The translations under genes and the position numbers were made by a program. A stretch of 64,000 nt of DNA, taken from Chitinophagaceae bacterium (GTDB lineage: Bacteria > Bacteroidota > Bacteroidia > Chitinophagales > Chitinophagaceae). Each line of letters opens with the position of its first letter. The first letter of the stretch is position 1. The stretch spans positions 1 to 64,000 of the forward strand of contig CANGIY010000017.1 in the NCBI GenBank assembly GCA_947454235.1, in the 5' to 3' direction. Under the pieces are notes generated by a model. That model saw only the letters and a program-made list of their open reading frames with translations, was not told where the DNA came from and ran no database searches. Of this stretch, positions 26,592 to 35,090 are shown piece by piece.

Positions 26592-26615
26592 TACACCTCC
26601 TGCAATCCTGGTTGC

Positions 26616-27428
26616 TTACTTTGTCTTTTCGATGTCGTGTTTTTGGGTCACTTTATAGTTTGTAGCCTTGCGTTTCATATTTACAATTTTCCCTGCCTCA
26701 TTTTCTTCGCCCGATTCTGTAGCCAGTATTATCATTCCCGGACGTCCTTTTTTGTCAAGCGGAAAAATATATTTTTCGGTGTAATAGCCAGCGCCTGCGT
26801 CGGAAACAAAAGTAAGTAACGGCAATGGTGAAAGTTTCTCGCCATCCCAGCCTACATAAATCTGGTATTCCGGTACTGCACATGCTTCGCCTGAATAATC
26901 GAAATAGAGCATTTTCTTGAACTCCGATAATCCACGCGGCTTTTTAATTTTAGCATCGTGCGCTCTTTGTGTTGCCTCAACGTTGTGCATTATATATGTA
27001 GTGGTGCTTACAATGTTGTGTTCCTTCACTGCTTTCAATGTAAACAAGGGCTCAGTTCCTCCTTTTTTGAGGTCAAGACTGTACACAAACCTAACGTTAC
27101 CTTCGCTCAATTTTAATGGGGAGAGGTAGCCAGTCCACATATAGCCTTTTTTCATTGCATTGCCTGCTTTGAAAACGACTTCGCACCATGGTGCAGTTTT
27201 ATAGTCTTTGGTTAAATTTTCACCTACATGAAAAAGAGAAACGCTGTCGCCAATAAAATACTGACGAATTACTTCGCTATTGAAGTCGGGCTGCGTATAC
27301 ACGTTCGCAGTATCGGTATATATATAGTAGGAGCCATTTTCGCGGTACTTACTATAGGCATCATCAGCTTGTGCATGAACAAATGCCAGTGAAAGACTTG
27401 CGACAACCGAAAACAATAACTTTTTCAT
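26616..27428 (-). CDS. Secreted SH3-like domain protein
   Basis: A 270-residue protein with signal peptide (…LSLAFVHAQ). Residues ~35-105 look like a bacterial SH3 domain: YTDTANVYTQPDFNSEVIRQYFIGDSVSLF, then APWCEVVFKAG and GYMWTGYLSPL. Such domains bind peptidoglycan or proteins in the periplasm. The C-terminal ~150 residues form a beta-rich domain (…YQIYVGWDGEKLSPLPLL…) that I do not recognise. It ends in a Lys-rich tail. Single gene; the role cannot be told. Confidence 0.65.
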   Translation of the reverse strand: MKKLLFSVVASLSLAFVHAQADDAYSKYRENGSYYIYTDTANVYTQPDFNSEVIRQYFIGDSVSLFHVGENLTKDYKTAPWCEVVFKAGNAMKKGYMWTGYLSPLKLSEGNVRFVYSLDLKKGGTEPLFTLKAVKEHNIVSTTTYIMHNVEATQRAHDAKIKKPRGLSEFKKMLYFDYSGEACAVPEYQIYVGWDGEKLSPLPLLTFVSDAGAGYYTEKYIFPLDKKGRPGMIILATESGEENEAGKIVNMKRKATNYKVTQKHDIEKTK

Positions 27429-27610
27429 GGGTGAAAATTACTTCAAAAACCGGAATTGAAGTAAAAATTGCCATCGAAAAAACAAGGGGGACTTCACAGT
27501 AATATTTTGCAGTTATGAACTACCAAATAACAATTCGGTATCATTTCGTTAAGAAATCATTAAAAAAATCAGTTTTTCTAGTGAATTTATAGTGAGTATG
27601 CAGTGATTTT

Positions 27611-27642
27611 TTTGTTTCCTAATTGTTAATGACATAATTTTA
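27611..27642 (+). promoter_or_regulatory. Promoter of the PAS histidine kinase (TTTG, 20-bp gap, TAATTTTA)
   Basis: TTTG at 27611-27614 and TAATTTTA (one mismatch to TAnnTTTG) at 27635-27642, 29 bp before the ATG. Confidence 0.45.
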
Positions 27643-27671
27643 TACCAATAAAACAGACACCCCTTAAGGTA

Positions 27672-29249
27672 ATGACCTTAGATATTATGCATCAGGATAA
27701 AAAAGTCACAAAGAAAAAAGACGTTGTGACTACTGGAGCCAATAGGACCCTATCAGAATATTCTGCGAAAGAATTTTCGACCTACAGGGATATTGTGGAA
27801 CAAAGCGATGCGCTGATGTTCAGTCACGACCTTACGGGAAAACTACTTACTATCAATCCTGCTGCTGAATCAAATTTGGGGTATAAATCGGGTGAATTAA
27901 CAAACGAGTTTCTGATTTCACTGGTACCTGACGAACACCGATTTGAATTTGAACAACAATATTTAGCCAAAATAAGAAATGATCACCACGCGAGTGGTAT
28001 CATGCACATAAAATCGCGCAGTGGTAAAATTCGCCACTGGTTATTTCACAGTAATATTTTTGGTGAGGTTGACAGCAAACCTGTGGTTATATGTTTCGCA
28101 CAGGACATTTCTGATAGAATTGAAATGGAAGATGCGTTGCAACTCAGCAATGAAACTTTCAGAAGTGCTTTTGATCACTCAGGTATAGGTATTGCACTAA
28201 TTGACCCCAAAGGGCATTTTCTCGATGCCAATGGTGCATTAAGTAAATTCACTGGTTTCAGTAAGAAAGAGTTGTTGAAAATGAACTTTTTACAACTCAC
28301 CCACCCTGAAGACAATGCCGCAGACCAAAACTTACTTCATAAAATGCTGATAAAAGTGATTAGCCACTACAGCATTGAAAAAAGATACATTTCTAAAGAC
28401 AAAAAAATACTCTGGGCTTTTCATACAGTTTCTAAGGTTGCCAATGTTGATGGTACACCTAAGTTTTTCATTCTGCAAACAGTAGATATTACCAAGAAGA
28501 AAGAACTGGCTGATGAATTGAACAGGAAAAACTCAGAGCTGGAAGCCACCCGTAGAAACCTCGTAAGCAAGATCGGGCAACTGGAAGAACTGAACTACAT
28601 TATTGCACACAATCTTCGCGGCCCTGCTAATAATATTAAGATGCTGACAGAAATGCTCAAGCACAAAGACGAACCTGCGAAAGATGGTTCGTTCAAACTT
28701 GAGATGGATGAGATTGTTGGTTTCCTGGACGATGGCGCTAATGCACTTTTAAGTTGCCTGAATACACTGATGGAAATGGTACAATTGACTATGAACAAGT
28801 CAATACCATTTGATGATTGCAACGCCGGAAACATTGTCAATGAAATATTGAGTCAGTTGAACAGTACTATTTATGAGAAAGGCGCAGTTATTAAAACCGA
28901 CCTCAAAGTAAATATCATCAGGTACCCAAAAGTGTTTCTGGAGAGTATTTTCTACAACCTTATTAGTAATGCTCTAAAATATTCAAGCCCTGAAAGAACG
29001 CCTGAAATCATTATTACTTCCAAAGTCGAAAACGGAAGAACTATTGTTTCGGTGAAAGACAACGGACTTGGAATAAACCTTGACAAACACGGCAAGAAAA
29101 TTTTTAAACTCAATCAGGTATTCCACCCGGGGCACGACAGTAAAGGAGTTGGCTTGTTCATCACAAAAGCCCAAATTGAGTCGTATGGAGGTACAATTAC
29201 TGTAGAAAGTGAGGAAGATATGGGGTCAGAATTTATTGTAACCCTCTAA
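27672..29249 (+). CDS. PAS-domain sensor histidine kinase (orphan)
   Basis: A 525-residue soluble kinase without membrane segments, so it senses an internal signal. Two PAS domains lie at ~40-155 (SDALMFSHDLTGKLLTINPAA) and ~165-285 (AFDHSGIGIALIDPKGHFLDAN, with the FTGFSKKELL and KRYISKDKK pieces). A short coiled linker leads to the H-box IIAHNLRGPANNI (phospho-acceptor His313). The HATPase domain has NLISNALKYSS, DNGLGINLDKHG and SKGVGLFITKAQIESYGG. No response regulator is adjacent, so the partner is unknown. The stop codon abuts a MITE. Confidence 0.92.
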   Translation: MTLDIMHQDKKVTKKKDVVTTGANRTLSEYSAKEFSTYRDIVEQSDALMFSHDLTGKLLTINPAAESNLGYKSGELTNEFLISLVPDEHRFEFEQQYLAKIRNDHHASGIMHIKSRSGKIRHWLFHSNIFGEVDSKPVVICFAQDISDRIEMEDALQLSNETFRSAFDHSGIGIALIDPKGHFLDANGALSKFTGFSKKELLKMNFLQLTHPEDNAADQNLLHKMLIKVISHYSIEKRYISKDKKILWAFHTVSKVANVDGTPKFFILQTVDITKKKELADELNRKNSELEATRRNLVSKIGQLEELNYIIAHNLRGPANNIKMLTEMLKHKDEPAKDGSFKLEMDEIVGFLDDGANALLSCLNTLMEMVQLTMNKSIPFDDCNAGNIVNEILSQLNSTIYEKGAVIKTDLKVNIIRYPKVFLESIFYNLISNALKYSSPERTPEIIITSKVENGRTIVSVKDNGLGINLDKHGKKIFKLNQVFHPGHDSKGVGLFITKAQIESYGGTITVESEEDMGSEFIVTL

Positions 29250-29406
29250 GTGAAGATGGCAAAATAAATATCACCATTTCAACCATTCTGTTCCATTTCT
29301 GCGTCGTTGCAAAAGTCCTTAAATAGTTCACTATACTCGGATTTTGCGCCTAGCACAAAAGAAACATAATAATTAAACTTGATGAAATTTATTTTATCAA
29401 CTTCAC
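29250..29406. mobile_element. MITE-like element, copy 1 (157 bp)
   Basis: Non-coding element with imperfect ~20-bp terminal inverted repeats, starting GTGAAGATGGC and ending ATCAACTTCAC; 18 of 20 bases pair. It is closely similar to 33069-33226. CTAAG flanks both sides directly if the end is set at TGAAG, and would be a 5-bp target duplication. Inside, GCAAAA/TTTTGC arms enclose a small ATAG/CTAT hairpin. It sits exactly between the stop of the kinase and the stop of convergent feoB. Confidence 0.75.
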
Positions 29407-31523
29407 TAAGAGAAAATCTTAAATATCACAAACGACATTAAGTAAGCAAGCCCTAACATGTAGGTAAATTGTATCGCAGGGTATTTCCATGTGCCTGTTT
29501 CACGCTTTACAATAGCTAATGTACTCATGCACTGCATTGCCAAAACATAGAACATCAAAAGCGATAAACCGGTTGCGAGCGTGTACACTTTAGTACCATC
29601 AGCGTGATGCGCCTGCTTCATTTTTTCCTGCAACGTCTCTGTTTTTTCTGACTCGTCGCCCACGCTGTACAAGGTTGCCATGGTACCAACAAACACTTCA
29701 CGTGCAGCAAATGAGGTAATGAGTGCTATACCCATTTTCCAATCGTACCCCAGAGGTTTAATAGCAGGTTCAATGGCTTTACCCATGATGCCTGCATAGG
29801 AATGCTCTAGTTTTTCTGCGGCTCTTTCCTTCTTAAGACTATCGGTTATTGTTGGATTTGCAGCTATTAAAGCATCGTATTTTTTATTGACAGCCTCCAT
29901 TTGCCGGGTAGGCCCAAAGTACGCAAGCACCCACAGTACCAATGACAAGATGATAATTACCTTACCTACTTCTTTAATGAAAATCTTGCCTTTTTCAATC
30001 ATGGTTGTACCAACATTCTTCCATCTTGGTGCCCTGTATACAGGCAATTCCATCAGGAAAAAAGAACGCTCTTTTGCCTTGATAATCAATGACATTACTT
30101 TAGCTACCAATAGTGCAAATGCAAACCCTGAAAGGTACAATAGCATGAGCACCAGCCCGCGGATATTGAATATTTGCAGCACCTTCTGGTCAGGCACACA
30201 AAGCGTAATAAGCATTGAGTAAACAGGAAGCCGGGCTGAACAGCTCATCAAAGGCGTTACCAAAATGGTGATGAGCCTTTCTTTTCGGTTTTGTATTGTT
30301 CTAGCCGACATAATTGCAGGAACCGCACAAGCCATTCCACTAATAAGCGGCATCACTGAACGGCCATTTAACCCAACACTCCTCATCACCCTATCGTTCA
30401 GGAAGCTGATACGTGCCATATAACCCGAATCTTCAAGAATGGTAATGAACCCAAACAGAATCATGATTTGCGGTACAAAAACCATAATGCCCCCTACTCC
30501 TGAAAGCAAGCCATTCACTATCAAATCTTTCACAATTCCTTCGTGCATGAAGCCACCCATCCAAGTACCTAAATTCGCAAACCCGGTCTGAATCCAGTCC
30601 ATCGGATATCGGGCAAGCCAGAAAATACTTTGGAACAGCACGAACAAAACCGCTAACAAAACAAGGTTCCCCCATACTGGATGCAACAAAACCTTATCGA
30701 TTTTCTCTGTTGCCAGTAACTTTTGTTCGGTAGTTACTTCGTCGACACAATCAGCTAAAATGGTGTCAATTCGTTTATACCTGAGTATTACTTCATCAGC
30801 CTGAACCTTTGCTTTTTTGAAGTTATTCTCACCCAAAAGTGCAGCAATCATGATGCGTTGAGCGGCATTGATATAGCGCAACTCGCGATAGTTACATGCA
30901 ACGTGCAATGCAGCATAAGGGCTCGATGCAGCAGAAATTTGCTGTAATTCATCAATCCAGCTACCGGTAATTCCATGAATGTCTATAAAACTATGGGGTG
31001 TTGACTCTCTTGACTCACTGAATTCTAAAATAGCTTTTTTGAGTGCCGATATCCCTTTTTCCTTCCTGGGATTGATGGGCAACACAGGTACATTCAGTTT
31101 TTGCTGTAGTTTTTGAACATCGATATCAATTCCCTTCTTCTTAGCAATATCAACCATTGACAGGGTGATAATAACAGGGATATCGAGATCCATGATTTGG
31201 GAGCAGAACAACAAATTACGTTTGAGGTTGGCGGCATCAGCAACAACAACAATCAAATCTGGTTTGTCTTCCCCTGAATTATTCAGCAGCACTTCATAAG
31301 TAACTTGCTCGTCGGCACTTTTAGGGTATAAACTATAAGTTCCAGGCAAATCGATGATACGGGCCGTAAGGGTGTCTGCTATTTTTGCATTGCCCGTTTT
31401 TTTCTCGACAGTAACACCCGGAAAATTACCGACCTTTTGGTTAAGTCCTGTCAACGCATTGAACAGTGAACTTTTTCCACTGTTTGGGTTACCAACTAAT
31501 GCGATTGTTAATTTACCGGACAT
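29406..31523 (-). CDS. feoB: Ferrous iron transport protein B
   Basis: A 705-residue inner-membrane Fe(II) transporter with an N-terminal G domain: G1 GNPNSGKSS (11-19), switch region around FPGVTVEKKTG, G3 DLPGTYSLYP (58-67) with SADEQV. The G4 position reads SMVD (122-125), where N-x-x-D is usual. The permease part from ~285 has two Gate repeats (GGIMVFVPQIMILFGFITILEDSGYMAR and the later EKGKIFIKEVGKVI/AAREVFVGTMATLY). No feoA is beside it. The stop codon lies at the edge of the MITE. Confidence 0.95.
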   Translation of the reverse strand: MSGKLTIALVGNPNSGKSSLFNALTGLNQKVGNFPGVTVEKKTGNAKIADTLTARIIDLPGTYSLYPKSADEQVTYEVLLNNSGEDKPDLIVVVADAANLKRNLLFCSQIMDLDIPVIITLSMVDIAKKKGIDIDVQKLQQKLNVPVLPINPRKEKGISALKKAILEFSESRESTPHSFIDIHGITGSWIDELQQISAASSPYAALHVACNYRELRYINAAQRIMIAALLGENNFKKAKVQADEVILRYKRIDTILADCVDEVTTEQKLLATEKIDKVLLHPVWGNLVLLAVLFVLFQSIFWLARYPMDWIQTGFANLGTWMGGFMHEGIVKDLIVNGLLSGVGGIMVFVPQIMILFGFITILEDSGYMARISFLNDRVMRSVGLNGRSVMPLISGMACAVPAIMSARTIQNRKERLITILVTPLMSCSARLPVYSMLITLCVPDQKVLQIFNIRGLVLMLLYLSGFAFALLVAKVMSLIIKAKERSFFLMELPVYRAPRWKNVGTTMIEKGKIFIKEVGKVIIILSLVLWVLAYFGPTRQMEAVNKKYDALIAANPTITDSLKKERAAEKLEHSYAGIMGKAIEPAIKPLGYDWKMGIALITSFAAREVFVGTMATLYSVGDESEKTETLQEKMKQAHHADGTKVYTLATGLSLLMFYVLAMQCMSTLAIVKRETGTWKYPAIQFTYMLGLAYLMSFVIFKIFS

Positions 31524-31533
31524 TACGAACCTG

Positions 31534-31541
31534 CAAAAGTA
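31534..31541 (-). promoter_or_regulatory. -7 box of feoB (TACTTTTG)
   Basis: Exact TAnnTTTG match on the minus strand, 10 bp before the feoB ATG; leader would be very short. No Fur-like palindrome is evident beside it. Confidence 0.45.
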
Positions 31542-31613
31542 AATGTATTAACACGAATTTGAGCCCCGCTTTACAAAACTTCCCGATTTTGAAATAACAT
31601 CAGAATCACACTT

Positions 31614-33041
31614 TTACTGCTGTTTTGCTTTGAGCGTTTTCAGAAGTGCCACCATTTCAGGATTTGAAAGAAAGGGAGCAAACACTTGATTGAACATAAT
31701 AGTTTCAGGTTGGTTGTAACCAAGTTGTTCGGCGTTTTTCAATTCCTTAATAACCGTCTGAAAATCGTTTTTACCTGCCGCCTGAACTGCTTTCAGATAA
31801 TTTACATCAGGATTTTTAGGGTCGGTGTAGGTAAATACATTCAAAAATTTGGCCGCATCAGCCTCCCTTCCTTGCTTAATAGAACCATCGGAAGCCAGAT
31901 AAAAAATTAAATTCATGTAGTTGAGTACACGCTGATACATTTGTTTTTCGCCGGGTGTCGGTGCCTTTTTTGCTTTTGACTTTAATTCATCTACCATCGA
32001 CTTCAAACCTTTTTCGTCAAATGTCATGGCTCTTTGCTTGTATTCATTTTGTAATTGCAATTCCTGACTGGCATATTTGGAATCGGTGACAATTGCGGCT
32101 ATCGCTGGCGATTGTTCAATTTTCGTTAACTCAGCCTGTTCAGGTGCTGTGTTCAAAAGACCTGCAAATAATGAGATCTCCCCCTTCAGCAATTGGTACA
32201 CTTTAACATCATCGTTCGCTTTTTTATTCTGCGCAATTCGTTTGCTGTATTGCTCGTGCAGTTCATTTACAAATGCGGTATCAACTTTAACGATTTTGTT
32301 TTTCATTTCAACAAAACGCAGCCACAGCATTGCCATTGAATAATCTTCAGCCGATGGCCAATCGTGATAACCGGAAAGGGCTAAAAGTTGATGTTGATAA
32401 CCTTTTTGTTCCATCTGCCCATCGAGTTGTTTCATTTCTGAGAGGTTGAAATCGTAATCGCCGGCTATGCCAAACCATGAAAATTTCCGCGTGAGCATAC
32501 TGCCTCCCGCCGAATATCCCGCAGCGCAGCCCACTACTCCACTCACGAAATTGAGTTCCGCAGCCAGACTAGCTGCAACCCTTGAACCACCGGAAAAACC
32601 ACCCACATAAATCCTACTTGAGTCAACATTGTAAGAATGTTGAATGAAATCCATCACCTGCAAAATAGCATCATGGTTTCCTTGCCATGGTATACCGTTT
32701 CGCGATGAATAACACCCTACCAGTATCATACCCAAACGATTTGCTATTTCATGGTATCTGCGTAAAGGAAGTGCTACCCGTGCATGGGCATCAAAGAAAT
32801 ACATACAAGGAAATTTCTTACCTGGCGTGTAGTTGTCAGGCAAATAAATCGCATAGGCTGGGCTGCCTACCCCGTTGATATTGAGGCTATCACATACCCT
32901 GCCCGCAGTAAAAGTTTTCAGCAATTGGGCTTTATTCTCGGGGCTATTTGTGCTTTGTTCATTGGTTTGACTATTGCCGCAGGAAGCAATAAAAAAGCAA
33001 CAACTTACAAGCAAAACAATGCGACGGATAATGGATGACAT
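31614..33041 (-). CDS. Lipoprotein alpha/beta hydrolase (esterase-like) with a helical C-terminal domain
   Basis: A 475-residue lipoprotein (FFIASCGN, Cys21). The N-terminal ~240 residues form an alpha/beta hydrolase: strand FPCMYFFDAHAR, the nucleophile elbow VGGFSGGSR (Ser150), an acid candidate in AGDYDFN, and His in SGYHDWPS. It resembles putative esterases/polyhydroxybutyrate depolymerase-type folds. The C-terminal half is helical and TPR-like (FLNVFTYTDPKNPDVNYLK, AGKNDFQTVIKELKNAEQLG). It likely works in the periplasm or at the outer membrane; substrate unknown. It is divergent from the RemB/Wzi-like gene across a MITE. Confidence 0.75.
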   Translation of the reverse strand: MSSIIRRIVLLVSCCFFIASCGNSQTNEQSTNSPENKAQLLKTFTAGRVCDSLNINGVGSPAYAIYLPDNYTPGKKFPCMYFFDAHARVALPLRRYHEIANRLGMILVGCYSSRNGIPWQGNHDAILQVMDFIQHSYNVDSSRIYVGGFSGGSRVAASLAAELNFVSGVVGCAAGYSAGGSMLTRKFSWFGIAGDYDFNLSEMKQLDGQMEQKGYQHQLLALSGYHDWPSAEDYSMAMLWLRFVEMKNKIVKVDTAFVNELHEQYSKRIAQNKKANDDVKVYQLLKGEISLFAGLLNTAPEQAELTKIEQSPAIAAIVTDSKYASQELQLQNEYKQRAMTFDEKGLKSMVDELKSKAKKAPTPGEKQMYQRVLNYMNLIFYLASDGSIKQGREADAAKFLNVFTYTDPKNPDVNYLKAVQAAGKNDFQTVIKELKNAEQLGYNQPETIMFNQVFAPFLSNPEMVALLKTLKAKQQ

Positions 33042-33068
33042 AATGGTAATTTACTTAGCCAAAGGTAT

Positions 33069-33226
33069 GTGAAGATGACAAAATAAATACCGCCATTTCA
33101 ACCATTCTGTTCCATTTCTACGTCGTTGCAAAAGTCCTTATTCCGAATACTTTCGGAACTCGAATTTTGCGCCTAGCACAAAAGAAACATAATTAAACTT
33201 GACGGAATTTATTTTTTCAACTTCAC
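33069..33226. mobile_element. MITE-like element, copy 2 (158 bp)
   Basis: Second copy of the element at 29250-29406, in the same orientation. Ends are GTGAAGATGAC and TTTCAACTTCAC. The outer arms are well conserved, but the central loop is different: here TTCCGAA/TTCGGAA (33141-33158, 4-nt loop) replaces the ATAG/CTAT hairpin of copy 1. A CTTAG follows the right end and also occurs 14 bp before the left end, so target duplication is unclear. It lies between divergent genes, 27 bp upstream of the -33 box at 33254. Confidence 0.75.
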
Positions 33227-33253
33227 TTAGCGAATAAAACAGCAGCAACCCAA

Positions 33254-33285
33254 TTGAACATTTACATTATAATCAGCTATTTTTG
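33254..33285 (+). promoter_or_regulatory. Promoter of the RemB/Wzi-like gene (TTG, 21-bp gap, TATTTTTG)
   Basis: TTG at 33254-33256 and TATTTTTG at 33278-33285. This places the transcript start near 33291 and rules out the in-frame TTG start at 33283, favouring ATG 33307. Confidence 0.6.
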
Positions 33286-33306
33286 TTGTGTTTAAGGTTC
33301 GAACTG

Positions 33307-35082
33307 ATGAAGAGACTGTACACTTTAGGATTGGCATTGATTGTTGGGCATCTTGCCTCGGGGCAGGTTACGTATATACCAATCGGATCTGACGATCACT
33401 ACAACCTGGATAGGCTACAAACTTTACAGGGGAAGCTCTCCAACAATCTGCGCCTAGACAATCAGGGAGTGTCAAGGAAAGATGCAGTGTCATTTCTGGA
33501 AGACCTTCTAACAGCAACAGTTAACGACAAAAAAATTCATTTATCGAGAGCAGATAAGTACAATCTGAGTCAAATGATAGCTGAAAACGCTGAATGGGCA
33601 AAAGAGGAAAAAACCTACGAACCTTCCAAACATCCGCTTTTCAAAACATTCTACAAAACGAAGTACAACCTTTTCGAACACCACTCTAAAGACTTCTTTA
33701 TAGTCATCAATCCGGTTTTAAACGTTATGATGACCAAGGAAACGAATTCACCTGTTGTTGCTGGCGTGCCGTCGAAATATGTTTATAAAGTCAACAATTT
33801 TGAAGTAAGAGGTGGAATTGGTAAAAAAATTGGCTTTTACGCCACCTTCACCGATATCGGAGAACAGTTACCGGCATTTATTTACAGGTATGCAGTAAAA
33901 GACTCAGGTAACAGCAACAGGAGGATTGTATTTCCCGGCAATGATTACTTTTTGCCATCTTCGCCAACTCCGGCTTCTAATCTAACAGTTATTCAGGCAG
34001 CCGGCTATTTTGATTTTGCTGCTATAAAAGACCACTTGAATGTAACATTTGGAAATGGCAAATTCTTTATTGGAGATGGTATAAGCAGCCTGTTCCTCAC
34101 CGACCTATCGTCAAATATGCCTTTCCTGCGTTTAAGAGCGCACTTTGGTAAGCTAAGCTATGAGACCATTTATCTACAAATGACCTCACAGTTCAAGAAA
34201 GCTAATGATGGTATGTTTACCGACCACAAGTACGCAACAGTTCACAACCTTAGTTATAATTTCAACAGATGGCTGAATGTGGGCTTTTTTGAAGCTATGG
34301 TTGCCGACAATACTGGCGGGATAAGGGCTAATGTAATGAATCCGGTTCCGCTTTCTTACCCTTTTGGATTCATGATGAACGCCGGAGACAATTCTATTTG
34401 GGGATTGTCGGGCAAAATATTGGCGACTAGGAAACTTCAGTTTTATGGTCAATTCATGGTCAACAATTCACTTGGTAAAGAAGCAAATAACCGACGCAGT
34501 AACTATTTCGGCCTTCAAGGTGGCTTAAAATGCTTCAACTTGTTGGGGATTAAAAACCTGGATGTGCAAATAGAGGCTGATGCAGTTCAGCCATTCGCCT
34601 ATTCAGCCAACGATACTATTGCCAACTTCACTAATTACAACCAGCCACTCGCTGACCCACTGGGTTCAAACTTCGTGAAAACTATTGCTGTTGTACACTT
34701 TCAACCTTATAAAAACATAACGGCTGTTGTAAAAGCAACCAATTTCAAACAGGGTGCCGATTTGGTGAATGACAACACTAATTATGGAGGCAATATCTTT
34801 AGTCAAACCAAGTCAGGCACACTAGGAGGTAATGGGAAAGCAACGGGTTTTGTTTCCGGACCTCAAATTACAGGCTCCAATATCAGCGTAAACCTTTCGT
34901 TCCAAATAAAAAGGAATGTGTTTTTCGACATTGGTACAGTGTACGCTCAATTCAATACTCCAGGAAAGAACATCACCTATACTTCAACAATCGGTATGTT
35001 GCGAAACGATTTCAACACCAATTACACTTACTTCGGTTTGCGAATCAACTCAGCAAGAAGAGATTATACGAGGTATTATTAG
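33307..35082 (+). CDS. Outer-membrane protein of the RemB/Wzi capsule-assembly type
   Basis: A 591-residue exported protein with signal peptide MKRLYTLGLALIVGHLASGQ. The mature protein shows the long alternating amphipathic strands of a beta-barrel (e.g. NFEVRGGIGKKIGFYATFTD, LNVTFGNGKFFIGDG, LSYNFNRWLNVGFFEAMV) and ends in aromatic strands (TYFGLRINSARRDYTRYY). The GNGKFFIGDG...LSSNMPFLRL part resembles Wzi-family capsule-assembly and gliding RemB proteins. It probably sits in the outer membrane and links exopolysaccharide or motility adhesins to the surface. The family call is likely; the function is inferred. Confidence 0.7.
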   Translation: MKRLYTLGLALIVGHLASGQVTYIPIGSDDHYNLDRLQTLQGKLSNNLRLDNQGVSRKDAVSFLEDLLTATVNDKKIHLSRADKYNLSQMIAENAEWAKEEKTYEPSKHPLFKTFYKTKYNLFEHHSKDFFIVINPVLNVMMTKETNSPVVAGVPSKYVYKVNNFEVRGGIGKKIGFYATFTDIGEQLPAFIYRYAVKDSGNSNRRIVFPGNDYFLPSSPTPASNLTVIQAAGYFDFAAIKDHLNVTFGNGKFFIGDGISSLFLTDLSSNMPFLRLRAHFGKLSYETIYLQMTSQFKKANDGMFTDHKYATVHNLSYNFNRWLNVGFFEAMVADNTGGIRANVMNPVPLSYPFGFMMNAGDNSIWGLSGKILATRKLQFYGQFMVNNSLGKEANNRRSNYFGLQGGLKCFNLLGIKNLDVQIEADAVQPFAYSANDTIANFTNYNQPLADPLGSNFVKTIAVVHFQPYKNITAVVKATNFKQGADLVNDNTNYGGNIFSQTKSGTLGGNGKATGFVSGPQITGSNISVNLSFQIKRNVFFDIGTVYAQFNTPGKNITYTSTIGMLRNDFNTNYTYFGLRINSARRDYTRYY

Positions 35083-35090
35083 AAATAACC

